A DNA stretch of 64,000 bases, from positions 44,725 through 108,724 of the forward strand of contig JAJZVD010000004.1 in assembly GCA_021845805.1 (NCBI GenBank), read 5' to 3'. Positions 35,482 to 46,017 of the stretch are shown here, piece by piece. The position numbers were made by a program, and so were the translations under genes. The notes beneath the pieces were generated by a model. The model was not told the origin of the DNA. It saw nothing but the letters and a program-made list of their open reading frames with translations, and searched no databases. The stretch's first letter is position 1, and each line of letters starts with the position of its first letter. This stretch comes from Pseudomonadota bacterium (lineage in GTDB: Bacteria; Pseudomonadota; Alphaproteobacteria; Rhodobacterales; Rhodobacteraceae).

Positions 35482-36483
35482 ATGGGGAAGATGGAAGCGC
35501 GCCAGGCGCCACATGACCGCCTGGGGTCTTACCTGTCGGCGGATATGGATGCGGTGAACGCCCTGATCCGCGAACGCATGGCCAGCGAACACGCCCCCCG
35601 CATCCCCGAGGTGACGGCGCATCTGATCGAGGCCGGCGGCAAGCGGCTGCGGCCCATGCTGGTGCTGGCCGCGGCCCGGCTCTGCGGCTATGGCGGGCCC
35701 TATCATGTGCATCTGGCGGCCACGGTGGAATTCATTCACACCGCCACGCTTCTGCACGATGACGTGGTGGACGAAAGCCGCCAGCGCCGCGGGCGCCCGA
35801 CGGCGAACCTTCTGTGGGACAACAAGTCCTCGGTGCTGGTGGGCGATTACCTCTTCGCCCGCAGCTTCCAGCTGATGGTCGAGCCCGGCAACATGCGCGT
35901 GCTGGACATCCTGGCCAATGCCTCTGCCACCATTGCCGAAGGCGAGGTGCTGCAACTGACCGCGGCGCAGGATCTGCGCACCGACGAAGGCATCTATCTG
36001 AAGGTTGTGCGCGGCAAGACGGCGGCGCTGTTCTCGGCCGCGACAGAGGCGGGCGCGGTGATCGCGGGCGCCAGCGCGGCCGAGGTGGAGGCGCTGCGGA
36101 CCTATGGCGATGCGCTGGGCATCGCCTTCCAGATCGTGGATGACGTGCTGGATTACGGCGGCACCAGCGCGGTGATCGGCAAGAACGTGGGCGACGATTT
36201 CCGCGAACGCAAGCTGACGCTGCCGGTCATCAAGGCCGTCGCCGCGGCCGACGCGGCCGAGCGCGCCTTCTGGGTCCGGGTGATCGAGAAGGGCCAGCAG
36301 GCCGAGGGCGACCTGGAACAGGCGATGGCCCTTCTGGCCCGCCACGGCGCGCTGGAGGCGACCCGGGCCGAGGCGCTGTTCTGGGCTGCCAAGGCCAAGA
36401 CCGCGCTGATGGCGCTGCCCGGGCACGAATTGCGCGAGATGCTGGCCGATCTGGCGGATTACGTCGTCGCCCGCGTCGCCTGA
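35482..36483 (+). CDS. Polyprenyl (octaprenyl/decaprenyl) diphosphate synthase
   Basis: Makes the long isoprenoid side chain of ubiquinone. About 333 residues; ATGs at 35482 and 35491 are both possible and a TTG at 35461 would lengthen it. First Asp-rich motif is [10 protein letters not shown], second is [15 protein letters not shown] binds the allylic or IPP pyrophosphate. Chain length (8-10) cannot be read from these motifs. Its last 25 nt overlap the convergent ispE, so two isoprenoid genes meet tail to tail. ubiA, its likely partner, is at 53.2 kb. Confidence 0.93.
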   Translation: MGKMEARQAPHDRLGSYLSADMDAVNALIRERMASEHAPRIPEVTAHLIEAGGKRLRPMLVLAAARLCGYGGPYHVHLAATVEFIHTATLLHDDVVDESRQRRGRPTANLLWDNKSSVLVGDYLFARSFQLMVEPGNMRVLDILANASATIAEGEVLQLTAAQDLRTDEGIYLKVVRGKTAALFSAATEAGAVIAGASAAEVEALRTYGDALGIAFQIVDDVLDYGGTSAVIGKNVGDDFRERKLTLPVIKAVAAADAAERAFWVRVIEKGQQAEGDLEQAMALLARHGALEATRAEALFWAAKAKTALMALPGHELREMLADLADYVVARVA

Positions 36484-37337
36484 TCCTGCGGGGCGGCCAG
36501 CCCCGCATCGGCCACCCACCAGCCGGGCGCCGCTGCCCTGAGCGCGGCCGCGGCGGCCGCCGCACCCGACGCGGTGGCGAACAGGCCGAAACAGGTGGCG
36601 CCCGACCCCGACATCCGCGCCAGCAGGCAGCCCCGCTGCACCGCAAGCGCCGACAGCACCTGCCCCACCGCGGGCACCAGCGCGCAGGCGGGCGGCTCCA
36701 GATCGTTGCGGCAGGTCCGCAGCCAGGCCGCCAGCATCCCGGCATCGCCAAGGCGTGGAAGTGTCGGCGGCAGGGGGGCGTTGTCGCGGCGGGCCAGCGC
36801 GGCAAAGACCGGCCCCGTGGGCACCGGCACGCCCGGGTTCACCAGCACCAGCCAGAGGGGCGGCAAGGGAGGCAGCGGCCCCAGCGCCTCGCCGATCCCG
36901 CGCATCCGCGCGGGCCGGGCCGACAGGCAGACCGGCACATCGGCCCCCAGCGCCAGCACCGCCGTCGCATCAGGCAGCGGCAGCCCCCAGAGCCGCGCCA
37001 GCACCCGAAGCGCCGCCGCCGCATCCGACGACCCGCCACCGATCCCCGCCGCCGCGGGCAGGTGCTTTTCCAGCACGATCCGCGCGCCCCGCCCCGCGCC
37101 CAACAGCGCCGCGGCGCGCAGGACCAGGTTGCCGGCGTCGGTCGGCACCCCGGCCGCCCGCGGCCCCGTCACGTGCAGCGACAGCGCCGCATCCGCCATC
37201 GCGGTCAGCCGGTCGCCCACATCGGCGAACACCACCAGACTGTCGAGCAGGTGATAGCCATCCTCGCGCCGCCCGGTGACATGCAGCGCCAGGTTGACCT
37301 TGGCGGGGGCGAACCCCTCAACCGCCGCTGGTTGCAC
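36459..37337 (-). CDS. ispE: 4-diphosphocytidyl-2-C-methyl-D-erythritol kinase
   Basis: GHMP kinase of the non-mevalonate isoprenoid pathway. 292 residues with [21 protein letters not shown] at the N-terminus and the GHMP ATP loop [19 protein letters not shown] start at 37337; this overlaps the 3' end of the upstream TPR gene by 20 nt, so translation is probably coupled. 3' end overlaps the polyprenyl synthase by 25 nt. Confidence 0.95.
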   Translation of the reverse strand: MQPAAVEGFAPAKVNLALHVTGRREDGYHLLDSLVVFADVGDRLTAMADAALSLHVTGPRAAGVPTDAGNLVLRAAALLGAGRGARIVLEKHLPAAAGIGGGSSDAAAALRVLARLWGLPLPDATAVLALGADVPVCLSARPARMRGIGEALGPLPPLPPLWLVLVNPGVPVPTGPVFAALARRDNAPLPPTLPRLGDAGMLAAWLRTCRNDLEPPACALVPAVGQVLSALAVQRGCLLARMSGSGATCFGLFATASGAAAAAAALRAAAPGWWVADAGLAAPQDQATRATT

Positions 37338-39036
37338 CGCTGTCCACCACCGCCTTCAGCGGCGGCGCGCCTTCTTCCTTCAGCACCGCGTCCAGTCCGA
37401 TCTCCAGCTTGCGCCGGATGCGCGCCGCGTCCTTGGGGTCCGGGTTGTCGCCCAGCGCACGGTGCCACTGGAACTCGGCCTCGAGCTTGCGGCCCACGGC
37501 CCAGTAGACATCGCCCAGATGGTCCGTCACCACCGGGTCGAGCGGCATCAGTTGCGATGCATGTTCCGCCACCGGAAGCGCCTTGTCATACTGCCCGGTG
37601 CGATAGAGAACCCAGGCAAGGCTGTCGATGATGTAGCCGTCATCCGGCCGCGCCAGCGCGGCGCGCTTGATCATGTCCATCGCCTCGGGCAGCTTCTCGT
37701 TCCGTTCGACAAGCGCATAGCCCAGATAGTTCAGCACCTCGGGCTGGTCCGGCTTGAGCCCGAGCGAGGTGCGGAAATCGGCTTCGGCCTTGTCCCAGGC
37801 GCCCATCCGCTCTTCGCAGATGCCGCGGACATAGAACAGCGACCAGTCATCCGGCTTCGGCGTACCCAGCAGCGCCACGGCCGCGTCATAGACGGGCACC
37901 GCCTCGCCATAGCGCTCCTGCCGCCGGAGCAGGTCACCCAGGCCGATCTGCGCGTCGATCATCTCGGGATGCGCGGCCACCACCTGCTTCATCGCATCGA
38001 TCCCGGCATCGACCTTTCCGGCGGCGTACATCGCCTGCGCCCGCCCGATCTGCGCCGCCGCATAGGCGGGATCATCGCGCGAGACCTGTTCGTAGGCGGC
38101 AATGGCCAGCGCGTGCTGCCCCTGCGATTCCAGCAGCCCGCCCGACAGCATGATCGCATCGGCATTGGTGGGCCGCAGGTATTGCGCGATCCGGGCATAG
38201 ACCAGGGTGAAACTGTCGGCGGCCTCGCCGCGCAGCGCCGCGGCGACCGAATAGAACACTTCGGACAGTCCGTCGCGCGCATCGTGGATCGCGTCGAACG
38301 GCAGCGTCTGCCCCGCCTTCAACCGCTGGCGCAGCGGGTCTATGGCCGGGTCTCCCCCCGGGCCGAAGGCCGTGTTCAGCAGCGTCAGCGCCTCGGGGTT
38401 GCGGTCAAGCTGGCTCAGCACCTCGGCATAGGCGATCGTGCCGCGCCGCGCGAGTTGCAGCTTCGGCCCGCCGCCATCGCCGGAAAAGATCTTCTGCGCG
38501 CCCTCGAAATCGCCGACCGAGGCCATGGCCAGCGCCTTGTGATAGGCGGCAAAGCCGCTCAGGCCCGGCGCGGAGCCCAGCTTGTCGAAGGCGGCCAGCG
38601 CTTCCTGCATCTTGCCTTCGCCCACCAGCGACCAGCCGGTGACCAGCCCGTCCACCAGCGGGCCCACGCCATGCCCGCCAGCGATGGCGGCCAACGCATC
38701 GGCATAGGCGCCACGCTGGAGCATGTCGGCCATCAGGATCAGGTCCGAGGTCTGGCTTTTGGCGTCCCGCGCGGCAAGCTCCTGCGCCAGGGGCAGGGCC
38801 GCGGCGACATCGCCCAGCGCCACGTCGGAGATCTCGGCCCCTTCCATCAGCACCGGGTTGCCCGGGTCATGCGCCAGCGCCTGCGTGTAGTAGGTTGACG
38901 CCGCCGCGTAGTTCGACCGCTGGCTGGCCGCCTGCGCCGCCAGATAGGGTCCGGCAACCCCGTCGGCCAGCGCCGGTGAGCCGGCAAGAACGGTGGCCAG
39001 TGCGGTGGCCAGGCGAAGGGAACGAAGGACGGTCAC
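37318..39036 (-). CDS. Tetratricopeptide-repeat protein, exported
   Basis: A 572-residue protein with a signal peptide ([20 protein letters not shown] then PALA) and around ten TPR-type helical repeats, the clearest being [24 protein letters not shown] units (for example [20 protein letters not shown]). GTG start at 39036. TPR scaffolds bind protein partners; alphaproteobacterial homologues of this size are envelope proteins of unknown function. ispE overlaps its 3' end. Confidence 0.85.
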   Translation of the reverse strand: MTVLRSLRLATALATVLAGSPALADGVAGPYLAAQAASQRSNYAAASTYYTQALAHDPGNPVLMEGAEISDVALGDVAAALPLAQELAARDAKSQTSDLILMADMLQRGAYADALAAIAGGHGVGPLVDGLVTGWSLVGEGKMQEALAAFDKLGSAPGLSGFAAYHKALAMASVGDFEGAQKIFSGDGGGPKLQLARRGTIAYAEVLSQLDRNPEALTLLNTAFGPGGDPAIDPLRQRLKAGQTLPFDAIHDARDGLSEVFYSVAAALRGEAADSFTLVYARIAQYLRPTNADAIMLSGGLLESQGQHALAIAAYEQVSRDDPAYAAAQIGRAQAMYAAGKVDAGIDAMKQVVAAHPEMIDAQIGLGDLLRRQERYGEAVPVYDAAVALLGTPKPDDWSLFYVRGICEERMGAWDKAEADFRTSLGLKPDQPEVLNYLGYALVERNEKLPEAMDMIKRAALARPDDGYIIDSLAWVLYRTGQYDKALPVAEHASQLMPLDPVVTDHLGDVYWAVGRKLEAEFQWHRALGDNPDPKDAARIRRKLEIGLDAVLKEEGAPPLKAVVDSGATSGG

Positions 39037-39147
39037 GGGGGGATGCCTCGGCGCAAGGGGTTTGCACCAAGGCTAAAGCGGCAATGCGTCCGACGCAATC
39101 GGCGCGCCTCTCCGCACCCCTGCGGCAATCCGCCGATCACGCGATTT

Positions 39148-40797
39148 TCACATGTTGGGATAGTTCGGGCCATCCCCGCCCTGCGGCGTGGTCCAGACGA
39201 TGTTCTGGCTGGGGTCCTTGATATCGCAGGTCTTGCAGTGGACGCAGTTCTGGAAGTTGATCTGGAACCGCGGCGTGCCCTGCTCCTGGCCCACCACCTC
39301 GTAGACACCCGCCGGGCAGTAGCGCTGCGCGGGCTCGTCATACTTGGCCAGGTTCACCGCGATCGGAACCGATTCGTCCTTCAGCCGCAGATGCGGCGGC
39401 TGGCTTTCCTCGTGGTTGGTGAAGCTGAAGGCCACGTTGGTCAGCCGGTCGAAGCTCAGCACCCCGTCGGGCTTGGGATAGTCGATGGGCCTGAAGTCCC
39501 TGGCCAGCCCCGTGGCGGCGGCATCGGTCTTGCCGTGCTTGAGCGTGCCGAACAGGCTGACGCCGAAAAGGCTGTTCGTCCACATGTCGAGCCCGCCGAA
39601 GGCGAGGCTTGCGGCAAGGCCCCACTTCGACCACATCGGCTTGACGTTGCGCACCTTCTTCAGGTCGCGCCCGATCGGGCCGCCCCGCAGTTCGGCCTCG
39701 TAATCGGCCAGCTCGTCGCCCTGCCGCCCGGCCAGGATCGCGGCATGGGCCGCCTCGGCCGCGGCCTTGCCCGACAGCATGGCGTTATGGTTGCCCTTGA
39801 TGCGCGGCACGTTCACAAGGCCCGCCGAGCATCCCAGGATCGCCACGCCCGGCGCCACCACCTTGGGGATCGACTGCCAGCCCCCTTCCGAGATGGCCCG
39901 TGCGCCATAGGCCACGCGCTTGCCGCCCTTCAGCAGTTCGGCCACCATCGGATGATGCTTGAACCGCTGGAACTCCATATAGGGGTACAGATGGGGGTTC
40001 TGGTAGTTCAGGTGAACCACAAAACCCACATAGACCTGATTTTTTTCAAGGTGATAGATGAAGCTGCCGCCGCCCGCGTTGCTACCCAGCGGCCAGCCCA
40101 TCGTATGCGTCACCCGGCCTTCGTGGTGCTTGGCGGGGTCGATCTCCCAGATTTCCTTCATGCCGATGCCGAACTTCTGCGGGCAGTGCCCGGCCGACAG
40201 ATCGAACTTCGCCATGACCTGCTTGGTCAGCGACCCGCGCACGCCTTCGGCGAGGAACACGTACTTCCCGCGCAGTTCCATCCCCGGCTCGTAGCCCGGA
40301 CCGGGGGTGCCGTCGGCCTCTTTTCCGAATTCGCCCGCCACGACGCCTGCCACCCGGTCGCCCTCCCAGACGATCTCGCTGCAGGACATGCCGGGGAAGA
40401 TCTCGACCCCAAGCGCCTCGGCCTGCGTCGCCATCCAGCGGCAGACATTCGCCATCGAGACGATGTAATTGCCGTGGTTCGACATCAGCGGCGGCATCGG
40501 CCAGTTCGGGATGCGCATCTGCCCGGCTTCGCCCAGGATGTAGAAATTGTCCTCGACCACCTCTGTCCGGATCGGGGCGCCCTTTTCCTTCCAGTCCGGG
40601 ATCAGCGCGTTCAGCCCCACCGGGTCCAGCACCGCGCCCGACAGGATGTGGGCGCCGACCTCGGAGCCCTTCTCCAGAACCACGACCGACAGATCGGCAT
40701 CCAGCTGCTTCAGCCGGATCGCGGCCGACAGGCCCGCAGGCCCCGCGCCGACGATCACCACGTCATATTCCATCGATTCCCGGACGATCTCGGTCAT
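39148..40797 (-). CDS. Electron transfer flavoprotein-ubiquinone oxidoreductase
   Basis: Membrane-associated enzyme that passes electrons from acyl-CoA dehydrogenases via ETF to ubiquinone. 549 residues, family length. The FAD site is [20 protein letters not shown]; the C-terminal ferredoxin-like domain has CPAGVYEV and [13 protein letters not shown], giving the four Cys of the [4Fe-4S] cluster. Start ATG at 40797; the frame extends 54 nt further without support. A promoter-like pair is upstream (see next). Neighbouring matB and fatty-acid functions fit. Confidence 0.97.
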   Translation of the reverse strand: MTEIVRESMEYDVVIVGAGPAGLSAAIRLKQLDADLSVVVLEKGSEVGAHILSGAVLDPVGLNALIPDWKEKGAPIRTEVVEDNFYILGEAGQMRIPNWPMPPLMSNHGNYIVSMANVCRWMATQAEALGVEIFPGMSCSEIVWEGDRVAGVVAGEFGKEADGTPGPGYEPGMELRGKYVFLAEGVRGSLTKQVMAKFDLSAGHCPQKFGIGMKEIWEIDPAKHHEGRVTHTMGWPLGSNAGGGSFIYHLEKNQVYVGFVVHLNYQNPHLYPYMEFQRFKHHPMVAELLKGGKRVAYGARAISEGGWQSIPKVVAPGVAILGCSAGLVNVPRIKGNHNAMLSGKAAAEAAHAAILAGRQGDELADYEAELRGGPIGRDLKKVRNVKPMWSKWGLAASLAFGGLDMWTNSLFGVSLFGTLKHGKTDAAATGLARDFRPIDYPKPDGVLSFDRLTNVAFSFTNHEESQPPHLRLKDESVPIAVNLAKYDEPAQRYCPAGVYEVVGQEQGTPRFQINFQNCVHCKTCDIKDPSQNIVWTTPQGGDGPNYPNM

Positions 40798-40857
40798 GTG
40801 TCTCTCCCGGCCGGGGTGGGGCCAGGGCCCGGCCACTGCTGTCTGCGTCACCGGAGC

Positions 40858-40885
40858 GTTAGCTTGCCTGCGCCCCGGGGGTCAA
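40858..40885 (-). promoter_or_regulatory. Candidate promoter for ETF-QO
   Basis: On the minus strand TTGACC (40885-40880) and GCTAAC (40863-40858) are separated by 16 nt, 61 nt before the ETF-QO start. The -35 matches well; the -10 only loosely. Reported as a candidate, not a demonstrated promoter. Confidence 0.35.
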
Positions 40886-41067
40886 TCTTAACGCGGCATC
40901 ACATGTCGCATTTGCAGCATCGGCAGCGGTTTTCCGACCACGCCGCCGCCCGCCCGCTGCCCCCTTGCAATCTGCGCCCTGCTGGGGTCAGGTGCGGATG
41001 TGGACGGAAGGATGGCGCCGGGCTCCCCCAAGCGGGGGGCCGGGCACCTGTCATGAATCAGGGACCG

Positions 41068-41538
41068 ATGGAAAAGATTCCGATGACCCGGGCGGGTTTC
41101 ACCGCGCTCGACGAAGAACTGAAAAGCCTCAAGTCGGTGGAACGCCCCGCCGTGATCCGCGCCATCGCCGAGGCGCGCGAGCATGGTGACCTGTCCGAAA
41201 ACGCGGAATACCACGCCGCCCGCGAAAAGCAGAGCTTCATCGAGGGCCGCATCACCCAGCTCGAGGCCATGCTCTCGCTGGCAGACGTGATCGACACCGC
41301 CAAGCTGTCCGGCCCGATCAAGTTCGGCGCCACCGTGACGCTGGTGGACGAGGACACCGACGAGGAAAAGACCTACCAGATCGTCGGCGAGGCCGAGGCC
41401 GACATCGAGCGCGGCCTGCTGAACATCAAGTCGCCGCTGGCCCGTGCCCTGATCGGCAAGGACGAGGGCGACAGCGTCGACGTCAAGACCCCGGGCGGCG
41501 AACGCACCTACGAGGTTCTGAGCATCCGCTACGTCTGA
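41068..41538 (+). CDS. greA: Transcription elongation factor GreA
   Basis: Rescues backtracked RNA polymerase by stimulating transcript cleavage. 156 residues: N-terminal coiled coil (EIPMTRAG-type start, [32 protein letters not shown] with the tip acidic pair) and a C-terminal FKBP-like domain ending YEVLSIRYV. The ATG at 41068 is the usual start ([10 protein letters not shown]); an ATG 15 nt upstream is possible. Followed 14 nt later by a membrane protein gene in the same direction. Confidence 0.97.
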   Translation: MEKIPMTRAGFTALDEELKSLKSVERPAVIRAIAEAREHGDLSENAEYHAAREKQSFIEGRITQLEAMLSLADVIDTAKLSGPIKFGATVTLVDEDTDEEKTYQIVGEAEADIERGLLNIKSPLARALIGKDEGDSVDVKTPGGERTYEVLSIRYV

Positions 41539-41552
41539 CCAAGGCCCCCGCC

Positions 41553-42572
41553 GTGACCGACGCGCCCCCGGACCACCACCGCCAAGGCCCCGAGCCCCGC
41601 CCCGCGGCTGCCGACCGGATCGGCATTGCCCTCAGCCTTGTCTGGCTGGTGGGGGTTGGCGGCTATCTGTTGTGGGGTGGCACTGGCGCCGCGACGCTCG
41701 GGTCCGGCCTGATGACCTTCCTTGCCGTCTTCCTGCCGCTTGCGCTGATCTGGGGCGCCGTGACGACCGCGCGCACCCTGCAGGCGCTGCGGGCCGAAAC
41801 CGCGCGGCTGCATGACAGCGTCGAAGCGATCCGCCGCGAAGCGCTGCGTCCGCAGGCGACCCCGCCCGGCATCGACCCCGCCGTCGAACGGAAGCTGGCC
41901 GAGATTGCCGCCGCCGCCACCCGCCAGGCCGAGGCGACGCTGGCTGTCTTCGCCTCGCGGCGCGATCTGGCCGAAACCCTGCCAGAGCCGGAACCCACCC
42001 CGGCGCCCGCGCCGAAGCCGGCCGTCGCCGCGCGGGCAAGGCCGCGCCCCCCGGAGGACGAGCCCGCCCTTGCCCTTGGCGCGCCCGAGGACGACCGCCC
42101 CCCGATTTCCATCGGCGACTTCATCCGCGCGATGAACTTCCCCGACAGCGCCGAAGACCGCGACGGCTTCCGCGCGCTGCGCGCCGCGCTGGAGGATCGC
42201 ACGGTCACCCGCCTTGTGCGCGCCGCACAGGACGTGCTGACGCTGCTGGCGCAAGACGGGATCTTCATGGACGACCTGCGCCCCGAGCGCGCGCGCCCCG
42301 AACTGTGGCGCCGCTTCGCCCAGGGCGAGCGCGGCCGCGCCATTTCCGGCCTGGGCGGGGTGCGCGACCGTTCGAGCCTGGCGCTGACCTCGGGGCGGAT
42401 GCGCAGCGACCCGGTGTTCCGCGACGCCGCCCATCACTTCCTGCGGCAGTTCGACAAGACCTTTCAGGACTTCGAGAAGAACGCCTCTGACGCCGAGGTC
42501 GCCGAACTGGCCGAAACCCGCACCGCGCGTGCCTTCATGCTGTTCGGGCGGGTGACGGGGATCTTCGACTGA
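41553..42572 (+). CDS. Conserved membrane protein of unknown function
   Basis: A 339-residue protein, GTG start at 41553. Two membrane segments lie near residues 24-43 and 51-72, then a long helical segment (about 75-150, Ala/Glu/Arg-rich, possible coiled coil) and a Pro/Ala-rich linker. The C-terminal 150 residues are a folded domain (ISIGDFIRAMNFPDSAEDRD to FMLFGRVTGIFD). I do not recognise the family, though it looks conserved rather than spurious: it follows greA closely and has a complete domain structure. Confidence 0.78.
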   Translation: MTDAPPDHHRQGPEPRPAAADRIGIALSLVWLVGVGGYLLWGGTGAATLGSGLMTFLAVFLPLALIWGAVTTARTLQALRAETARLHDSVEAIRREALRPQATPPGIDPAVERKLAEIAAAATRQAEATLAVFASRRDLAETLPEPEPTPAPAPKPAVAARARPRPPEDEPALALGAPEDDRPPISIGDFIRAMNFPDSAEDRDGFRALRAALEDRTVTRLVRAAQDVLTLLAQDGIFMDDLRPERARPELWRRFAQGERGRAISGLGGVRDRSSLALTSGRMRSDPVFRDAAHHFLRQFDKTFQDFEKNASDAEVAELAETRTARAFMLFGRVTGIFD

Positions 42573-42614
42573 GACAATCCGGGGCCCTGTCGCAGGACCG
42601 CGGCCCCGGCGCCC

Positions 42615-44129
42615 TCACCCCGCAAACCGCCCCTTGAACTGCTCGCGCAGCAGGTTCTTCTGTACCTTGCCCATGGTGTTGCGGGGCAGTTCGTCCACCA
42701 CGGCCAGGCCCTTGGGCTGCTTGAACTTCGCCAGCCGCCCCGCCAGCGCCGCCTGCACCGCCGCGGGGTCCAGCGCGGCTCCCTTCTGCGCCACCAGCAC
42801 ACCGAAGACCGCCTCGCCGAAATCCGGATGCGGCACGCCGATCACCGCGGATTCCAGCACCCCCGGCTGTTCATCCAGCAGCAGTTCCACCTCTTTCGGG
42901 TAGACGTTGTAGCCGCCGGTGATGATCAGATCCTTCGCCCGCCCGACGATGCTGACATAGCCATCCGCATCGACAACGCCGATGTCGCCGGTGATGAAGA
43001 AGCCGTCGTCGCGCAGTTCCTCGCGCGTCTTCTCGGTCATCTGCCAGTAGCCCTTGAAGACGTTCGGGCCGCGCACCTCGATCATCCCCGCCTCGCCCTG
43101 CGGAAGGGTCGCGCCGGTGGCGGGGTCGGTGATCTTCAGTTCCACCCCCGGCAGCGGAAAGCCCACCGTCCCCGCCCGCCGTTCGCCCGCATAGGGGTTC
43201 GAGGTGTTCATGTTCGTCTCGGTCATGCCGTAGCGTTCCAGGATCCGGTGCCCCGTGCGCTCCTCGAAGGCGACATGCGTCTCGGCCAGCAGCGGCGCCG
43301 AGCCCGAGGTGAACAGCCGCATGTGCGCCACCAGCGCGCGGTCGAACCGCGGGTCGTCCAGAAGCCGGGTGTAGAAGGTCGGCACCCCCATCATGCTGGT
43401 CGCCCGCGGCAGCCAGCGGATCACCTGATCGCGGTCGAACCCCGGCAGGAAGATCATCGCCCCCCCGGTCAGCAGGCTGACGTTCGAGGCGACGAAAAGC
43501 CCGTGGGTGTGGAAGATCGGCAGGGCATGCAGCAGCAGGTCATCGGCGGTAAACCGCCATTCGCGCGCCAGCACCTCGGCATTCGACAAGAGGTTCGCAT
43601 GGGTCAGCATCGCCCCCTTCGACCGGCCCGTGGTGCCCGAGGTATAAAGGAAGGCCGCAAGATCCTCGGGCCCGCGCGCCACCGCCGCAAAGGTCGCAGG
43701 CTGCCCGGCCGCCGCCTCGGCCAGGCTGCCGGTGCCATCGGCGTTCAGCGTCATCAGCCGCGCGCCCGCCGCATCGGCCACGGGCGTCAGCGTCGCGGCC
43801 TTCGCGGCGTCGCACAGGAACAGGCGCGGGATCGCGTTGTTCAGGAAGTAGGCGATCTCTTCGGCGGTATAGGCCGTGTTCAGCGGCAGGAAGATGCCCC
43901 CCGCGGCCACCGTCGCGGCATAGACGGCCAGCGCCTCGGCCGATTTCGCCACCTGCACCGCCACCCGGTCGCCGGGGCGAACGCCCGCCGCCAGCAGCGC
44001 ATGCGCCATCCGCGCCGCCAGCGCGGCGAAGGCACCGCCCGTCATCTCCTGCCCGTCGGGCAGGATCAGGAACCGCCGGGCACTGCCCGTCAGCGGCGCG
44101 AACAGCGCATCATGAAGCACATTGGCCAT
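42615..44129 (-). CDS. matB: Malonyl-CoA synthetase
   Basis: AMP-forming ligase that makes malonyl-CoA from malonate, ATP and CoA. 504 residues. The P-loop-like FLYTSGTTGRSKGAMLTHAN, the YGMTETNMNTSNPYAGERR stretch (diagnostic of MatB rather than long-chain acyl-CoA ligases), GDIGVVDADGYVSIVGR and the C-terminal Lys in RNTMGKVQKNLLR match MatB as I recall it. No malonyl-CoA decarboxylase or malonate transporter is beside it, so it may serve methylmalonate salvage or a wider substrate set. Start ATG at 44129; divergent from the S49 peptidase. Confidence 0.92.
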   Translation of the reverse strand: MANVLHDALFAPLTGSARRFLILPDGQEMTGGAFAALAARMAHALLAAGVRPGDRVAVQVAKSAEALAVYAATVAAGGIFLPLNTAYTAEEIAYFLNNAIPRLFLCDAAKAATLTPVADAAGARLMTLNADGTGSLAEAAAGQPATFAAVARGPEDLAAFLYTSGTTGRSKGAMLTHANLLSNAEVLAREWRFTADDLLLHALPIFHTHGLFVASNVSLLTGGAMIFLPGFDRDQVIRWLPRATSMMGVPTFYTRLLDDPRFDRALVAHMRLFTSGSAPLLAETHVAFEERTGHRILERYGMTETNMNTSNPYAGERRAGTVGFPLPGVELKITDPATGATLPQGEAGMIEVRGPNVFKGYWQMTEKTREELRDDGFFITGDIGVVDADGYVSIVGRAKDLIITGGYNVYPKEVELLLDEQPGVLESAVIGVPHPDFGEAVFGVLVAQKGAALDPAAVQAALAGRLAKFKQPKGLAVVDELPRNTMGKVQKNLLREQFKGRFAG

Positions 44130-44251
44130 CTGGTTCTCCCTCACGCTCCGGTGCCCTTCTGGCATGGCCTCCGGCGGGGCTCAAGCCGCAGGCGCGCCTG
44201 TTTTGCAAGGCAGGGCACAGCGGGCGCTTGTTCCGCACCCGGGGCCGCTCT

Positions 44252-45052
44252 ATGTCGGTCAGCATGAAAGTTCCTTTCCTCAACCACCCGCCCACCGTCG
44301 CCGTGATCCGCCTGCAGGGGATGATCGCGGCCGGGCGCGGGCTGAGCGATGCCAGCCTTGCCCCCGTGATCGAGCGCGCCTTCCGCAAGGGTCGCCCCCG
44401 GGCGGTCTCGCTGGCCATCAACTCGCCCGGCGGCTCGCCGGTGCAAAGCGCGCTGATCGCCGCGCGCATCCGCCGACTGGCCGACGAGAAGAAGATCGAG
44501 GTGCATGCCTTCGTCGAGGATCTCGCGGCCTCGGGCGGCTACTGGCTGGCGACCGCCGCCGACCGGATCTGGGTCGACGAAAGCTCGGTGGTGGGGTCGA
44601 TCGGCGTCATCTCGGCGGGCTTCGGCTTTCCCGATCTGATCGCGCGCTACGGGATCGAGCGGCGGGTGCATACCGCGGGCACCGCGAAAAGCTTCATGGA
44701 CCCGTTCCAGCCGGAAAAGCCCGAAGATGTCGCCCGCCTCAAGACGCTGCAGGAACCGATCCACGCCGCCTTCATCGCCCATGTGAAGGCGCGCCGCGGC
44801 GCGCGGCTGGCCCCGCGCGACCTTTACACGGGCGAGGTCTGGGTGGGCCGACAGGCGATCGAGGTCGGACTGGCCGACGGCGTGGCGCATCTGGTGCCGA
44901 AGATGCAAGAGATCTTCGGCGACAAGGTGCGGCTGCTGACCCATGCGCCGCGCCGCGGCTTTTTGCGCCGGTTCGGTGGCGCGATGGCCGCCGACGCGCT
45001 GGCCGGGGTCGAGGAACGCGCGGCCTTCGCGCGCTTCGGGATCCTGCCGTGA
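44252..45052 (+). CDS. S49-family (SppA-like) signal peptide peptidase
   Basis: A 266-residue serine protease that resembles half-length SppA. Catalytic Ser is in LAASGGYWLATAADRIWVDE; the Lys general base is in HTAGTAKSFMD, as in Bacillus-type SppA. There is no signal peptide or strong membrane segment with this start, so it may act in the cytoplasm or at the inner face. ATGs at 44252 and 44264 are both plausible (the latter gives MKVPFLNHPPTVAVIRLQG); neither has a clear RBS. Its stop overlaps the next gene by 4 nt (GTGA). Confidence 0.87.
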   Translation: MSVSMKVPFLNHPPTVAVIRLQGMIAAGRGLSDASLAPVIERAFRKGRPRAVSLAINSPGGSPVQSALIAARIRRLADEKKIEVHAFVEDLAASGGYWLATAADRIWVDESSVVGSIGVISAGFGFPDLIARYGIERRVHTAGTAKSFMDPFQPEKPEDVARLKTLQEPIHAAFIAHVKARRGARLAPRDLYTGEVWVGRQAIEVGLADGVAHLVPKMQEIFGDKVRLLTHAPRRGFLRRFGGAMAADALAGVEERAAFARFGILP

Positions 45053-45222
45053 TCAAGGCCGCGCTTCTGGGCCTGATCGCGCTTCTGGTGCTGGCCATGT
45101 TCGGTCGGCTGCGCGTGGGCGGGCCCAAGGCGGCCCGCAAGGGGGCCCGCAAATGCCCCGCCTGCGGGCGCTACCGCATCGGCCCGGGCCCCTGCCCCTG
45201 CGGCCACGGCAAACCGCGATAG
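45049..45222 (+). CDS. 57-residue membrane protein with a C-terminal zinc-ribbon-like Cys cluster
   Basis: A small gene, GTG start at 45049 overlapping the peptidase stop (GTGA). The N-terminal half is a membrane helix (KAALLGLIALLVLAMFG), then a basic linker (GGPKAARKGARK) and CPAC-x9-CPC (Cys residues at about 36, 39, 49 and 51), which looks like a half zinc ribbon. Coupling to a protease suggests a substrate adaptor or regulatory partner; this is inference. Not a family I can name. Confidence 0.7.
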   Translation: MIKAALLGLIALLVLAMFGRLRVGGPKAARKGARKCPACGRYRIGPGPCPCGHGKPR

Positions 45223-45231
45223 GAGACCGCC

Positions 45232-46017
45232 ATGCAGCACCGCGCCATCGTCACCGGGGCAGGCCAGCGGCTGGGCCGCGCCATGGCCCTTTATCTTGCC
45301 CGGCGCGGGCATGACGTGGCGGTGCACTACGCCAGTTCGCGCGAGGCGGCGGATGCGGTGGTGGCCGAGATCCGGGCGATGGGCCGCCGCGCCGTGGCCT
45401 TGCACGCCGATCTTCTGGTCGAGGCGGAAACCACCGGCCTTCTGCCCCGCGCGGCCAAGGCGCTGGGCGGCCCGCTGAGCGTACTGGTGAACAACGCCTC
45501 GATCTTCGAATACGACAATCTTGCCACCGCGACCCGGCAAAGCTGGGACCGCCACATGGAATCCAACCTGCGCGCGCCGTTCGTGCTGATCCAGGCGCTG
45601 GCCGCACAGGCGCCCCAGCCCGCGACCGATGCGCAGGGCGAACCCGTGGCGCAGGCGCTGGTGGTGAACATGCTGGATCAGCGGGTGCGCAAGCTGACGC
45701 CCGAGTTCATGAGCTACACGATCGCCAAGATGGGTCTCTGGGCGCTGACCCAGACCGCTGCACAGGCGCTGGCGCCGCGGGTGCGGGTGAATGCCATCGG
45801 CCCCGGCCCCACCCTGAAGGGCGCCCGGCAAAGCGAAAGCCATTTCGCCCGCCAGCGCGCCGCCACCATCCTGAAACGCGGCGCCAATCCCGAAGAGATC
45901 ACCGCGGCGCTTGGCTATCTGCTGGATGCAGGGTCGGTCACGGGCCAGTTGATCTGCGTCGACGGGGGGCAGCATCTGGGCTGGCAGACGCCCGATGTGC
46001 TGGGCCTGGAAAGCTGA
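45232..46017 (+). CDS. SDR oxidoreductase, pteridine-reductase (FolM/PTR1)-like
   Basis: A 261-residue short-chain dehydrogenase. The cofactor loop is TGAGQRLGRA, the TGxxxRxG form typical of pteridine reductases (FolM/PTR1) rather than the usual TGxxxGxG. NNAS, the catalytic Tyr and Lys in YTIAK, and the C-terminal GQLICVDGGQHLGW fit NADPH-dependent dihydropteridine or dihydromonapterin reduction. Follows the zinc-ribbon gene by 9 nt in the same direction, so it may be cotranscribed. Substrate not proven. Confidence 0.85.
   Translation: MQHRAIVTGAGQRLGRAMALYLARRGHDVAVHYASSREAADAVVAEIRAMGRRAVALHADLLVEAETTGLLPRAAKALGGPLSVLVNNASIFEYDNLATATRQSWDRHMESNLRAPFVLIQALAAQAPQPATDAQGEPVAQALVVNMLDQRVRKLTPEFMSYTIAKMGLWALTQTAAQALAPRVRVNAIGPGPTLKGARQSESHFARQRAATILKRGANPEEITAALGYLLDAGSVTGQLICVDGGQHLGWQTPDVLGLES

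Noticed and set aside
39043..41068. Long plus-strand frame before greA (831 codons in all)
   Set aside because: Only its 3' end is greA; the rest is antisense to ETF-QO and shows no protein features.
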